NCBI RefSeq assembly: GCF_022347565.1
Contig: NZ_JAKRGH010000033.1
Span: 1-64,000 of the forward strand
DNA from: Vibrio sp. Of7-15
GTDB taxonomy: Bacteria; Pseudomonadota; Gammaproteobacteria; Enterobacterales; Vibrionaceae
DNA: 64,000 nucleotides
Direction of reading: 5' to 3'
Part shown: positions 34,969 to 43,854 of the stretch, piece after piece
Numbering within the stretch: position 1 is the stretch's first letter
Layout of the letters: every line of letters begins with the position of its first letter
Notes under the pieces: model-generated
What the model was told of the DNA's origin: nothing
Databases searched by the model: none
Seen by the model: the letters and a program-made list of their open reading frames with translations, nothing else
Translations under genes and position numbers: made by a program

Positions 34969-34996
34969 AAAGGCTTACTGGAACCAGCAAGCCTTT
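34969..34996 (-). terminator. Terminator of the protease operon
   Basis: AAAGGCTT (34969-34976) pairs with AAGCCTTT (34989-34996). On the minus strand the hairpin is followed by TTGTC, and it stands 25 bp after the stop of the chaperone-like gene. Confidence 0.75.
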
Positions 34997-35020
34997 GATC
35001 AATTATTTACTGCTTATTCT

Positions 35021-35458
35021 CTACTGCGGAAGCAGATCTTGATGGTTTAACTCCACTCTTACTGGCGTTTTCACCTTCGTATTAAGTCGTTTTTCTAACG
35101 CTAAGATGTCAGTTCCTTGCTCTGCGTTCAGCAATGCGATGCCATCCACATAACCGACGAGTTCTAAGTTGAACTGCTCAGCAATGTTTTTCGCTTCTTG
35201 CTCAGAAACTTCCACCTCAATGGCACCTGTAATCATTAAAGAACGGCTATCATTACTTTTTGCCACTTCATCCCCAACACGTACCGAAACCACAGGAGCT
35301 TTACTCTGACCATCGATTGCTGATGAAGCAGCAACAAGCGGTTGGCTATTCAGTAACTGATATGTTTGCCCATTGATAACAACATCTTGAGCACTCGCAG
35401 AAAAAGAGGCCAGTGATCCAATAACGAGTAACAACAGCGCATTATTTAGCTTTTTCAT
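35021..35458 (-). CDS. VvsB/ORF2-like exported partner of the serine protease
   Basis: 145-residue exported protein with a clear signal peptide (MKKLNNALLLLVIGSLASFSASA). It follows the subtilase gene by 17 bp in the same operon. In Aeromonas sobria ASP and Vibrio vulnificus VvsA, the downstream ORF2/VvsB protein of this size acts as an external chaperone needed for folding of a protease that lacks its own propeptide. The second half (VEVSEQEAKNIAEQFNLELVGYVDGIALLNAEQGTDILALEKRL) resembles an inhibitor-I9-type propeptide domain, which supports that role. The function is inferred from position and size. Confidence 0.78.
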   Translation of the reverse strand: MKKLNNALLLLVIGSLASFSASAQDVVINGQTYQLLNSQPLVAASSAIDGQSKAPVVSVRVGDEVAKSNDSRSLMITGAIEVEVSEQEAKNIAEQFNLELVGYVDGIALLNAEQGTDILALEKRLNTKVKTPVRVELNHQDLLPQ

Positions 35459-35475
35459 GAAATTCTACCTTCTGA

Positions 35476-37347
35476 TTATTCTTGATGGCCAAAGATACGA
35501 AGCGACCAATTTTCAAGTTGCCCATTTTCAGCATTATTCGCCATTACAACATTACGACTCCCATTGTTCGTACGATGAGTAAATGAGCGAGACTCTCCGC
35601 TGGTATCCGTAACGTGTAATGTCCATTCACCGTTGGCATCTTCCCCGTAGAACTTATGCGTTAGCATCGCATGATCACGGAAGCCTGATACCCCACTGTC
35701 GATAGCGTGTCCCACCATGCTGTTGTACGGAGACATCAGAATACTTCTGGTGCCAGACGGGGATTCCAATTCAATCAACAAGTCCGACATACGCTGATGG
35801 TCAATGTTAAGCCTTACCTGAACCGACTCAACCGTTGCATTGCTCTGCTGATTAATGGTGTTGCTCGTTGCTGCACGACCAGCGTCTGCAATCACTAGAG
35901 GTTGATCAAGCTGGCTAGACACCCATGGCCCGACTTCTAATGCAGACAAAGGAACATGAGTTTCCGCCGCTTTCAGTGCCGCGCTGACATCAATCAGACC
36001 AAATCCATAATACGGACTAAACCAATTACCCACTGCGTTTTGTTGCCAGCCTTCTAAACCAGTCACCGTTCTTTGGCGTCCTTGATTCGAGCGATAAGTC
36101 ACTGATATATCGCCGTAGGCTTCATCCACTTGAGTCGCTGTCATGGCGAATAAATGACGTATGTCACGCTGCGTTAAGTTAGGGAAGGCAGACATCATTA
36201 ATGCAAACGCTCCCGATGTGTTTGGAGCCGCTGAAGACGTACCATTCATCGTGCTGTTGTAGTCACAGGTCGGATCCAAATCCGTACGGCCATGCAACAG
36301 ATGCCCTCGGTAAGGTGCGCCTCTGAATCGACTGTTGTACCCCATATCACAGCCTGTTAGGTCTGTTGTAATATGAGCTGGAGAATTACCGCCATATTCT
36401 CCTCCCAAAGCCGTTAAAAATACGTTACTTCCAACGGTAGAATACGATGCGCGCTCTCCATTAGCGTTAAGCGCACTGACCACTAAGTTCCAGTAATTCG
36501 CATTGTCCCCACTTTGGTTACTGTTTTGCCAAGGCAAGTCTTGATCAATCGATGAGATCCCTGTTCGCCCACCCAAACCAACAAAATTGTAACCATTACC
36601 AGCAGACTTGATAAATGCTGCACCCAAACCATTATGGGAAGTTACAGACATCTGGCGGTACACTCTTTCATTAAAATCATTTCGATAACTTTCAGAGTTT
36701 AGTCCTGCCCCGCCGTAACTTTGGTTAAAGACACGAACATCATCTGAAAACCCTCGTCGACCGTGACTCACATACCACTGAACGTTGCCCTGAGAATTCA
36801 GGTAATTGAATCCGCGCAGTTTCGCTGAAGGAGCAACCCCCTGACCACCAATGCCATTGTCTCTGACTGCGGCAATGATCCCTGCAACCGACGTACCATG
36901 AGCATCATCCCAATCAGTTGGAGTTGGATCTCGATCGTTATTTACAAAGTCATAGGAAGCATTTGGAGTTACATTTGCCGCCAAATCAGGATGACCGATT
37001 TCAAGGCCATCATCGACCACAGCCACATTAACCCCATCGCCATAAATACCACGGCGGTGTGCCCACCATAAGTTAAGATCATTACCAGCGATGCCTCCAA
37101 TTAATGCAAAGCCATCTTGACTGGTGTTTAATAAGTGCCACTGCTGATCTTTAAGTGGGTCATTCCCTGTTAAACAGCGGTGCACACTATTTCGTGTTAA
37201 ATCTATTTGCTCAGTACCGTCTAGAGCAAAACAACCTTGCTCCGAAACATTATTAAGAGCGTCTGTTGATACACTTGCTTGGACTAAAAAAGAAGAAGTA
37301 CCAAGTATCATGCCTATTGATAAAGCCACTGATGTTGACTTAAACAT
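35476..37347 (-). CDS. Secreted kexin-like subtilase with P-domain (VvsA/ASP-like)
   Basis: Secreted serine endopeptidase, 623 residues from ATG 37347 (AAGGATATC upstream). It has a signal peptide (about 1-23) and an S8 domain with the triad Asp in AVVDDGLEIGHPDL, His in DDAHGTSVAG and Ser in NGTSSAAPNTSGA. A proprotein convertase P-domain follows (RLNIDHQRMSDLLIELESPSGTRSILMSP ... GEWTLHVTDTSGE). There is almost no propeptide between the signal and the catalytic domain, which matches proteases that use a separate chaperone; such a gene follows immediately. The family includes the ASP and VvsA virulence proteases. Confidence 0.9.
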   Translation of the reverse strand: MFKSTSVALSIGMILGTSSFLVQASVSTDALNNVSEQGCFALDGTEQIDLTRNSVHRCLTGNDPLKDQQWHLLNTSQDGFALIGGIAGNDLNLWWAHRRGIYGDGVNVAVVDDGLEIGHPDLAANVTPNASYDFVNNDRDPTPTDWDDAHGTSVAGIIAAVRDNGIGGQGVAPSAKLRGFNYLNSQGNVQWYVSHGRRGFSDDVRVFNQSYGGAGLNSESYRNDFNERVYRQMSVTSHNGLGAAFIKSAGNGYNFVGLGGRTGISSIDQDLPWQNSNQSGDNANYWNLVVSALNANGERASYSTVGSNVFLTALGGEYGGNSPAHITTDLTGCDMGYNSRFRGAPYRGHLLHGRTDLDPTCDYNSTMNGTSSAAPNTSGAFALMMSAFPNLTQRDIRHLFAMTATQVDEAYGDISVTYRSNQGRQRTVTGLEGWQQNAVGNWFSPYYGFGLIDVSAALKAAETHVPLSALEVGPWVSSQLDQPLVIADAGRAATSNTINQQSNATVESVQVRLNIDHQRMSDLLIELESPSGTRSILMSPYNSMVGHAIDSGVSGFRDHAMLTHKFYGEDANGEWTLHVTDTSGESRSFTHRTNNGSRNVVMANNAENGQLENWSLRIFGHQE

Positions 37348-37616
37348 AAAGATATCCTTTTTATTATTTACTCCGACATGCATGGGCCTATGGAGATAAA
37401 CCATATAAAACACCCATCATTCGATTTTTATATTTAATGTAACGCTTATTTTAACTATTAAGTGTGACCTCCTTATTAATTTTCTATCTGATAAATCGGT
37501 ATCCAAATCGATAGAAATATTTTTTGGATAAACTATTTTTATTATTTTATCTACACGTCAAATTATTTTTAACTTATTAAACAATTTAAAAAAAAGTAAT
37601 TAACAATCATCTCTGA

Positions 37617-38078
37617 TTACATAGCCGCTTTAAGTAAAGATTTAGCAACGTTTTTTGAAGTACCACTTTCATTTTTATCGAAATAAGTCATTTCAATATT
37701 GGTTGGATTCTTTACTCCACGGATGACTAAATAATCTTTACTGGTCCCATACCCCACTAACTGTTGAGCGACCTCTTGATTATGCTCAGGGCTCCCTAAA
37801 ATAATAATAGAGTCGATATCACTAAGTTGATCTTTCGATAAAACAACATGGTCATTTTTCAATTTATTAGAATCAATAACAGCAACATTAAAATTACGGT
37901 TAGCATAAAGCTCTGGTAGTGCAGTTTTAGTATCCAAAATACCTTGCATGTTTTCTAGAGTCGAAACAACCTCATGTGTCGAGCCAGTTATATTTTCTAC
38001 AAGCACATGTACAGTGTCAGCCATTACACTTGCAGAAGTCAAAAGTGTAGAAATAACGAATACAGAAATCTTTGTCAT
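37617..38078 (-). CDS. Small exported protein paired with the leukocidin-like gene
   Basis: 153-residue exported protein with a signal peptide (MTKISVFVISTLLTSASVMA). The mature protein looks alpha/beta, with alternating hydrophobic strands: DTVHVLVENITGSTHEVVSTLENMQGIL, NFNVAVIDSNKL, DIDSIIILGSPEH, DYLVIRGVKN. No family recognised. It lies 18 bp downstream of the leukocidin-like gene and shares its direction, so it is likely cotranscribed. It could be a partner, chaperone or immunity factor; this is inferred from position. Confidence 0.6.
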   Translation of the reverse strand: MTKISVFVISTLLTSASVMADTVHVLVENITGSTHEVVSTLENMQGILDTKTALPELYANRNFNVAVIDSNKLKNDHVVLSKDQLSDIDSIIILGSPEHNQEVAQQLVGYGTSKDYLVIRGVKNPTNIEMTYFDKNESGTSKNVAKSLLKAAM

Positions 38079-38096
38079 GTTCTTTGCCTATTAATA

Positions 38097-39398
38097 TTAA
38101 AGTAATGATTCGAAAACTCTAAAGTATTTTCCATCAGAGCCTTTTACGCACTGTGTGTTTACAGAAACACTGAATGGAAATTTCTTCAAACTGGCTGACT
38201 TATCGCTATGGTCAAATATTGCTGAGTTTCCTGAATATTCAATATCATACTGCCCACGTTCAAGTTCTACTGTATTATCAAAAGTCATTGAACGAACAAC
38301 ACCAGGTGTGCAGTTCTCGGAATTCAATCGCTCCTTCCAACCAGCAAAAGTACTAAAATCAAGCTCCTTCCAAGCAGCCTGTCCCAACCTAGTATTGGTA
38401 CCCGAACTGTCACCTACATAACTGGATTGATTGCCACGAATAGCATGGAAGCCACTCAACAATGAAATAGGGATTGGATTAAGATCAATGGTCGTATGTA
38501 TACCAAGATCATCCCGCGCTTGGTCAGTATGAGAATTAACCACCGACTCATCACTGCTTATACTAGTATCTACAGAGTATGAAAAATCGATGCTTGCACC
38601 TAAGCTCGGAGAACCCTTTTCATACTCACCATTAGCCCCAATAGAAAAACCTAAAGATGTTCCTGTACTTACCGCATAACCTTTGTTCGATACGGACGTT
38701 TTAGGGAACCATTCTTGCAACTGCCAGTAACGAGAATTCACTTTTTTACCCGGCTCTTCAGGAACTGAAGTCACGGTCGTTTTTACATTAGTATTGTTAA
38801 AAACACCGGATAATGAACCTACAAGCCACGAATTATATGAAGCAAACATTTGGTTGCCTGTAGCACTATGGAGTTTTGTTCCTGTCAAATAGTGATCCAG
38901 CTCTTGCCTGCGCAACACGGCATCACCATCTGCATAAAACAGATACTGCGTCAAATTAGGCTGAGACAAAATAATCAGCTCTATTTCTCGTGTCACATCC
39001 ACATACTCGGTTAACTGTGTGTCTTTGATGTTCTCGCTATCGTAATTAATGTATGAGAACTTTATATTTCCATCTTCAAGTTGACCTTTGCTCAAACTTA
39101 AAAAGCGGCACAGATTGGTAGACATTTCTCCATTATTATGACCAATACTCCGGTTAATCAAATTAACCTTCGCATTAAAATTTTCACAAATTTGTTGCCT
39201 ATCTAAAGGGGCAAAGTTTTTTGCATTTTCCGAGATTGGAAATGTTACGTTACTCGGAAAACTAATATTGGGCGGAAAAACAAATGTCGTTGCCAATGCA
39301 CCACTCGACAACAACAGTGATGAAGCTAACAAATTAAGCTTGATCAAATCTTTATATATTCCTTTATTATATAACTTATTACTTTCTTTCCTATTCAT
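38097..39398 (-). CDS. Leukocidin/cytolysin-like secreted protein, putative beta-pore-forming toxin
   Basis: 433-residue exported protein (signal roughly 1-36, ending SSGALA). The central part (about 225-300) has a pattern like the stem region of leukocidin/hemolysin pore-formers: FPKTSVSNKGYAVSTGTSLGFSIGANGEY, then SPSLGASIDFSYSVDTSIS. This has alternating small/polar and aromatic residues after a WQLQEWFP motif, as in Vibrio cholerae cytolysin (ELGVTGGVEVSG...ASYTQS region). The N-terminal and C-terminal segments are not recognised, and it is longer than a Staphylococcus leukocidin but shorter than VCC. A small exported gene follows in the operon and a LysR gene lies upstream. The toxin call is moderate. 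Confidence 0.5.
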   Translation of the reverse strand: MNRKESNKLYNKGIYKDLIKLNLLASSLLLSSGALATTFVFPPNISFPSNVTFPISENAKNFAPLDRQQICENFNAKVNLINRSIGHNNGEMSTNLCRFLSLSKGQLEDGNIKFSYINYDSENIKDTQLTEYVDVTREIELIILSQPNLTQYLFYADGDAVLRRQELDHYLTGTKLHSATGNQMFASYNSWLVGSLSGVFNNTNVKTTVTSVPEEPGKKVNSRYWQLQEWFPKTSVSNKGYAVSTGTSLGFSIGANGEYEKGSPSLGASIDFSYSVDTSISSDESVVNSHTDQARDDLGIHTTIDLNPIPISLLSGFHAIRGNQSSYVGDSSGTNTRLGQAAWKELDFSTFAGWKERLNSENCTPGVVRSMTFDNTVELERGQYDIEYSGNSAIFDHSDKSASLKKFPFSVSVNTQCVKGSDGKYFRVFESLL

Positions 39399-39760
39399 AC
39401 ACTTCGCCTTCGTTATTAAAATAGAGTTAAGATTATTTTTATAATTTTATGCTTACTATCACATTGCATGCCCAATAAAGCTAATACATGATTAACACTT
39501 AGCTAACCTTTATATTAATTAAATATAACTTATAAGCTTTTAAAGCATTTCTATTACAAGATAAGACTATGTAGAAACAACATCACCTATCCTCAAGTGC
39601 AAAAAGATAAGTTGAAAACCCTCAATCAACTTGGCCAACATTATTAAATAAATCGAATGGAACGAAATAGACTAAATTTCACGTAACTCTATTGCAAAAA
39701 ATGCACTAATGCCTTTAAACCAAGTCTTCTCCTATTATTTTAAATAAATTAATATTGATC
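39399..39760. other. 362-bp AT-rich promoter region of the leukocidin-like operon
   Basis: No ORF. Composition is strongly AT-rich, including TTAATTAAATATAACTTATAAG around 39514-39535, as expected for H-NS-silenced virulence promoters. No clear operator for the upstream LysR protein was found. Confidence 0.3.
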
Positions 39761-40657
39761 TTAATTCCAAATTTCATTGCTCGACATTCTATCAACCACA
39801 AAATCAATAAACCGACGATGTAATAGCGTCATTTGTTTCCTGCTCGAATAGACAAAATGTACATCAAGCTTTTTAGGCTCCCAATCTGGCAATAAATGAA
39901 TCAATTGTCCGGATTGAATTAAAGGTGACACACTGGCTAAAGGCTGCTGGCTAATACCTACTCCCTCTAACGTAGCTTTCAGTAAAATATTAGAAATGTT
40001 TGAGGTAAGCTGCCCAGACACTGCCACACTTTGAATCAGCCCTTCACGATAGAAATGCCATTCACGCTTACCAAAATAGCTATAAGAAAGGCAATTATGG
40101 CCATGCAAAGAGTTAGGGTGCGTCGGCGTATTATGTGCCAATAAATACTGTGGGCTAGCAACAATAACAGAGCGACACACGCCAATTTTTTTCGCCACAA
40201 TGTTGGGATCTAAATCATTGCTAATACGTACAGCCAAATCTATGCCTTCTTCAATTAAGTGAATGTTACGATCAGCAACGATCAACTCAATCTGAACTTG
40301 CGGCCATAACGCACAAAACTCATTTACCGCGTCTAATAAAAAAACATCAACCATCGAATACGCACTACTAATCCGCAATCGACCAGATAACGTGTCATTT
40401 TGCCGATCAATAATAGTATTGATATCACCTGTTAAAGAATCAATTTGGTAAGCACGCAGTAATGTTTGTTCACCCGCCTCTGTTAAACTTTGGTTCCGAG
40501 TAGTTCTATGCAGCAACCGTGTTCCCACCCAATCTTCCAGTTCACCGAGATAACGAGAAACTTTGGTTCTTTCAATATCTAATGCCTTAGCGGCACCCGA
40601 TAAACTCCCTTGCTCAACAATAGTGATAAAAACTTGTAATGCGCTTAGCCTGTCCAT
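39761..40657 (-). CDS. LysR-family transcriptional regulator
   Basis: 298-residue DNA-binding regulator. The N-terminal winged helix (LSALQVFITIVEQGSLSGAAKALDIERTKVSRYLGELEDWVGTRLLHRTTR) is typical of LysR proteins, and the rest is the periplasmic-binding-like effector domain (RLRISSAYSMVDVFLLDAV ... LIQSGQLIHLLPDWE). It resembles the DhmR/CrgA-like subgroup. It is divergent from the alternative oxidase gene (387 bp apart) and upstream of the leukocidin-like operon in the same direction, so it could control either. Confidence 0.9.
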   Translation of the reverse strand: MDRLSALQVFITIVEQGSLSGAAKALDIERTKVSRYLGELEDWVGTRLLHRTTRNQSLTEAGEQTLLRAYQIDSLTGDINTIIDRQNDTLSGRLRISSAYSMVDVFLLDAVNEFCALWPQVQIELIVADRNIHLIEEGIDLAVRISNDLDPNIVAKKIGVCRSVIVASPQYLLAHNTPTHPNSLHGHNCLSYSYFGKREWHFYREGLIQSVAVSGQLTSNISNILLKATLEGVGISQQPLASVSPLIQSGQLIHLLPDWEPKKLDVHFVYSSRKQMTLLHRRFIDFVVDRMSSNEIWN

Positions 40658-40965
40658 AACATGATTTTCTCTTGCTCAAAATAAGAATAATTACTCTAAT
40701 TTAATGCCGCCTTTCATTCACGAAACCCATTAATTGAATAAGAATCACAATTATTTCCATCATTTAATTACTTACCCAACTAAAAAGCTAAGACAAACTC
40801 GGTTTACTCGGTCTACACTCCCCCACTATGCGGCAAGCAATACAGCTGACTGTGTAAGTTTCTCTCACTCATTTTATGACTGGCTGTGATGTACACAACC
40901 AGAATAGGCTCGCCCTAAAAATCCTTAAAACGATAGTCTCGTTGAATGATTTTCTCCTTCTTTAA

Positions 40966-40988
40966 AAGATACATTTAAAATGCTTGTT
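40966..40988 (+). promoter_or_regulatory. NsrR-like box 1 upstream of the alternative oxidase
   Basis: AAGATACATTT-A-AAATGCTTGTT matches the enterobacterial/Vibrio NsrR consensus (AAGATGCATTT-N-AAATGCATCTT) at all but three of 22 scored positions. NsrR is an Fe-S repressor released by nitric oxide. The box lies 13 bp before a second similar one. Confidence 0.65.
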
Positions 40989-41000
40989 ATAACCAACATA

Positions 41001-41023
41001 AAGATGTATTTTAAATGCAACTT
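41001..41023 (+). promoter_or_regulatory. NsrR-like box 2 upstream of the alternative oxidase
   Basis: AAGATGTATTT-T-AAATGCAACTT differs from the NsrR consensus at only two positions. It overlaps the first in-frame ATG (41015), so translation should start at 41045 instead. Two tandem boxes 35 bp apart suggest tight repression. Confidence 0.75.
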
Positions 41024-41044
41024 AATAATCAATCGAGAGCCGAC

Positions 41045-41680
41045 ATGAACGAATTTATCCCTACCCACAAAGAAACCTCTTGTTTATCGGAACGAATTGC
41101 CTACCGAATAACACAAATGCTCAAATTCACACTTAATATTTTTTATGGTAAAAAATACGCCAAACGCGCTGTCATTTTAGAAACCATTGCCGCAGTCCCA
41201 GGTATGGTGGCGGGTATGTTCAACCACCTAAAAGCATTAAGGCGAATGAGAGACGACGAAGGTTGGATCCGAGAATTATTGGATGAAGCTGAAAATGAAC
41301 GTATGCACTTAATGATTTTTCTGGATATAGCAAAGCCAAGTTGGGTAGAACGTTTACTGGTGCTATTAGGACAAGGCGCATTTATTCTGGTTTACAGCCT
41401 TATTTATCTTCTCTCTTCAAAAATAGCCCACCGCGTTGTCGGGTACTTCGAGGAAGAAGCATGTAAAAGTTACACGGAATACTTAGAAAAAATAGATAGC
41501 GGTGAAGTGGAAAATGTGTCAGCCCCTCGTATTGCTATTGACTACTACAAACTGCCTAATGAGGCATTACTTCGAGATGTCATTTTAAGAATCCGTGAAG
41601 ATGAAGCTCATCACAGAGACAGAAATCATGATTTTGCAGACGCTTATCAGAAAAAAGATCTCCCAGCCCATCAATTATAG
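41045..41680 (+). CDS. aox: Alternative (cyanide- and NO-resistant) quinol oxidase
   Basis: Diiron terminal oxidase that takes electrons from ubiquinol to oxygen without pumping protons and resists nitric oxide and cyanide. The 211-residue product contains the four-helix diiron ligands: Glu in LETIAAVPGM (about 46), Glu and His in EAENERMHL, Glu in FEEEACKSYTEY, and Glu plus His in REDEAHHRDRNH. One membrane-associated hydrophobic helix (about 108-125) is present. ATG 41045 is preferred because the earlier ATG overlaps an NsrR box. Vibrio fischeri aox is known to be induced by NO through NsrR, and this promoter fits. It is followed by a DUF1971 gene. Confidence 0.92.
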   Translation: MNEFIPTHKETSCLSERIAYRITQMLKFTLNIFYGKKYAKRAVILETIAAVPGMVAGMFNHLKALRRMRDDEGWIRELLDEAENERMHLMIFLDIAKPSWVERLLVLLGQGAFILVYSLIYLLSSKIAHRVVGYFEEEACKSYTEYLEKIDSGEVENVSAPRIAIDYYKLPNEALLRDVILRIREDEAHHRDRNHDFADAYQKKDLPAHQL

Positions 41681-41719
41681 CGCGCCCTAAATCAAAACAT
41701 ATTGTGTGAGGATAGTACT

Positions 41720-42070
41720 ATGTCAGCCATTCCTGCCAACTTTATTAACTACAAATCAACCCCCAAATTTAATAAAGACAACGTACCCAAAATGTTTCTA
41801 CATCGTCACAATACTAGGGAAGGTGTGTACGGTAAAATATGTGTTCTACAAGGGACCTTAAAATTTTATGGTTTTCACTCAATGAAAGGAAATACCGAAC
41901 AAGAGGTGATCATAAAAGAAAATGAGCATGTGATCAGCCCACCTCAATATTGGCATAAAGTGGAGTTTTTAACTGATGATTGCCAATTTCAAGTTAAGTT
42001 CTTTGCCGATGAAGCAGGAAGCATTGCGAAAAAACACTTAAACGAACGTGACAATTCATCAACTAAATAG
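41720..42070 (+). CDS. DUF1971 (TehB-like cupin) protein
   Basis: 116-residue single-domain cupin of the DUF1971 family, related to the N-terminal domain of some tellurite-resistance TehB proteins. Family segments are PKMFLHRHNTREGVYGKICVLQGTLKFYGF, then EHVISPPQYWHKVEFLTDDCQFQVKFF. Conserved His residues could hold a metal. ATG 41720 has GAGGATAGTACT upstream. It lies 39 bp after the oxidase and before a terminator, so it probably shares the NsrR-controlled transcript and may take part in the nitrosative-stress response (inference). Confidence 0.82.
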   Translation: MSAIPANFINYKSTPKFNKDNVPKMFLHRHNTREGVYGKICVLQGTLKFYGFHSMKGNTEQEVIIKENEHVISPPQYWHKVEFLTDDCQFQVKFFADEAGSIAKKHLNERDNSSTK

Positions 42071-42100
42071 CCTTTAAATTTCAACCTTCCTTGCCTTTTC

Positions 42101-42136
42101 GAGCTGTTTTCAAATATGGGAGCAGCTCATTTTTTT
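42101..42136 (+). terminator. Terminator of the oxidase operon
   Basis: GAGCTG (42101-42106) pairs with CAGCTC (42123-42128), followed by ATTTTTTT. It lies 31 bp after the DUF1971 stop. Confidence 0.8.
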
Positions 42137-42660
42137 GTTTTGTAAGCCACATATCTATTTAATTCACACTAATTTTTTGCTTATAACAATGATTAAAATA
42201 AACGAAGGACACAAACTAAACCAAGCTCATTAATTGACCACTTTTAGAAAATAAACATAAATTCCTGCATAACTACTCCCACTTTTAAATCACACCGCAC
42301 TCATATGCAACAAAAGCACAACAACCACAAAATAAGAATTAAAAATATTTTAACCTTTTTAAAATCAAACCTTTAAGTTAATTTCCTTTAAAAAACAACA
42401 GAATAACCACACAATAAATGTGACGAATAACGCATAAAAAAACAAATAATTATGTTTTTTTGCATTATTTCTTGACGAAATGAAAGGCAAAATATTTACT
42501 CTCGCCCATAAGCAATTAACCACACACCAAGTAGTGGCAATTAATATCATTGCTTATCAGTACAAGTTGCTTAAATACTTTTTAATATAGAAAAGTATTG
42601 TTACGGCCATTATATATGGCAAGCCTATATACCCTAAAATTTATACATTAAGATCATTAC
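42137..42660. other. 524-bp AT-rich spacer before the ntd operon
   Basis: A 61-codon hydrophobic frame on the minus strand (42365-42550) lacks a ribosome site and looks like chance. The rest is very AT-rich (for example AAAATATTTTAACC near 42341). The ntd promoter should lie here, but no operator was recognised. Confidence 0.35.
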
Positions 42661-43854
42661 ATGAAAGATATTACTTTACTAAACCAAGAAGCGTATGCTC
42701 TTGTTACTAAGAAAATAGAATCACATAATTCTCTAAATAACTCTCTTGAGAAAGTACCGTTTCTCCCGCTTGACAGGTTGAATTCAGCAGAGGAAATCAA
42801 TGACTCTAAAGAAATAATGTCAAAAGTAATATCTACTGGAGCTTTTACTAGTGGCCCTTATATAACGGAAGTTGAAAGTACATTAAAAGATTTCTATCAA
42901 GCCAAGTGTTGTGTTGCTACCTCTAGCGGGACTGATGCTTTAATGATAGCGTTAAAATCAGTTGGCATCGGATATGGTGATGAAGTTATTTTGCCTTTGA
43001 ATTCATTTGCTGCAACAGAAAATGCGGTTATGGCCATCGGTGCAACACCTATTTTTGCAAACATAGATCAATCCTTTAATCTAGTTCCCTCTGAAATTGA
43101 ACGATTAAAAACCCACAAAACTAAAGCAGTACTGCCCGTGTGCTTATATGGCTCTGTACAAAATATTCGTGAAACCTACCAAATAGCTAAAAACCTAGAT
43201 ATCTCAGTCGTATTAGATGCAGCACAATGCTTCGGGATACAAGATCTAATTAATTATTGTGATGTCATCGCACTTAGTTTTAATCCATTTAAGAATATTG
43301 GTACTTTTGGTAAATCAGGAGCATTACTGACAAAATCCAAAGAAATTGGTATTGCTTCACGTCAATACTCTTATCATGGTTTTTCGGAAGGGAAAAAGAA
43401 TGAAAAAGCACAAGACTGGGGATTTAATAGCCGTATAGATAATATGCAAGCCGCTATTTTATCGGTTAAGTTAAAACATTTTGAAGAAAATGCCAAACGT
43501 AGAGGCGTACTTGCATCGAGATACATAAAAAAAACCAATGCATTATTCAAAGATATAACCTTACCCGAACAAAGTAATGAAAATACTTGGCATTTATTTC
43601 CTCTCCTTCTAAATGAGTTTCGTAGAGATGAATTAATCAATTTTGCAAAAAATAAAGGTGTCGAACTGGATGTTTTTTATCCATTTCTATCACATCAAGG
43701 AAACCATGATCTAGCAAAAAATTATCCAAATAAAGAGCAGTTCCTATCATCTGAAAATATTCATATGAGACTATTACATTTGCCACTGCATAATCACATG
43801 AGCTTTGAAGAGCAAGATAAAGTTATAGAGGTTATTCATGAATTCTTTAGCTAA
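42661..43854 (+). CDS. ntdA: NtdA-like 3-oxo-glucose-6-phosphate aminotransferase
   Basis: PLP-dependent sugar aminotransferase of the DegT/DnrJ/EryC1/StrS family. In Bacillus subtilis NtdA transfers an amino group from glutamate to 3-oxo-glucose-6-phosphate, giving kanosamine-6-phosphate. The 397-residue product follows NtdA closely by memory: KVPFLPLDRL, TGAFTSGPY, CVATSSGTDALMIALKSVG, GDEVILPLNSFAATENAV, ALSFNPFKNIGTFGKSGAL (with the PLP Lys), SYHGFSEGKK and WGFNSRIDNMQAAI, ending LHLPLHNHMSFEEQDKV. Gene order ntdA-ntdB-ntdC is also the same. The start lacks a strong ribosome site. Other 3-aminosugar enzymes are the alternative, but the three-gene match argues against that. Confidence 0.85.
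   Translation: MKDITLLNQEAYALVTKKIESHNSLNNSLEKVPFLPLDRLNSAEEINDSKEIMSKVISTGAFTSGPYITEVESTLKDFYQAKCCVATSSGTDALMIALKSVGIGYGDEVILPLNSFAATENAVMAIGATPIFANIDQSFNLVPSEIERLKTHKTKAVLPVCLYGSVQNIRETYQIAKNLDISVVLDAAQCFGIQDLINYCDVIALSFNPFKNIGTFGKSGALLTKSKEIGIASRQYSYHGFSEGKKNEKAQDWGFNSRIDNMQAAILSVKLKHFEENAKRRGVLASRYIKKTNALFKDITLPEQSNENTWHLFPLLLNEFRRDELINFAKNKGVELDVFYPFLSHQGNHDLAKNYPNKEQFLSSENIHMRLLHLPLHNHMSFEEQDKVIEVIHEFFS

Noticed and set aside
42365..42550. 61-residue hydrophobic leftward ORF
   Set aside because: No ribosome site, extreme AT content and no family; probably chance.
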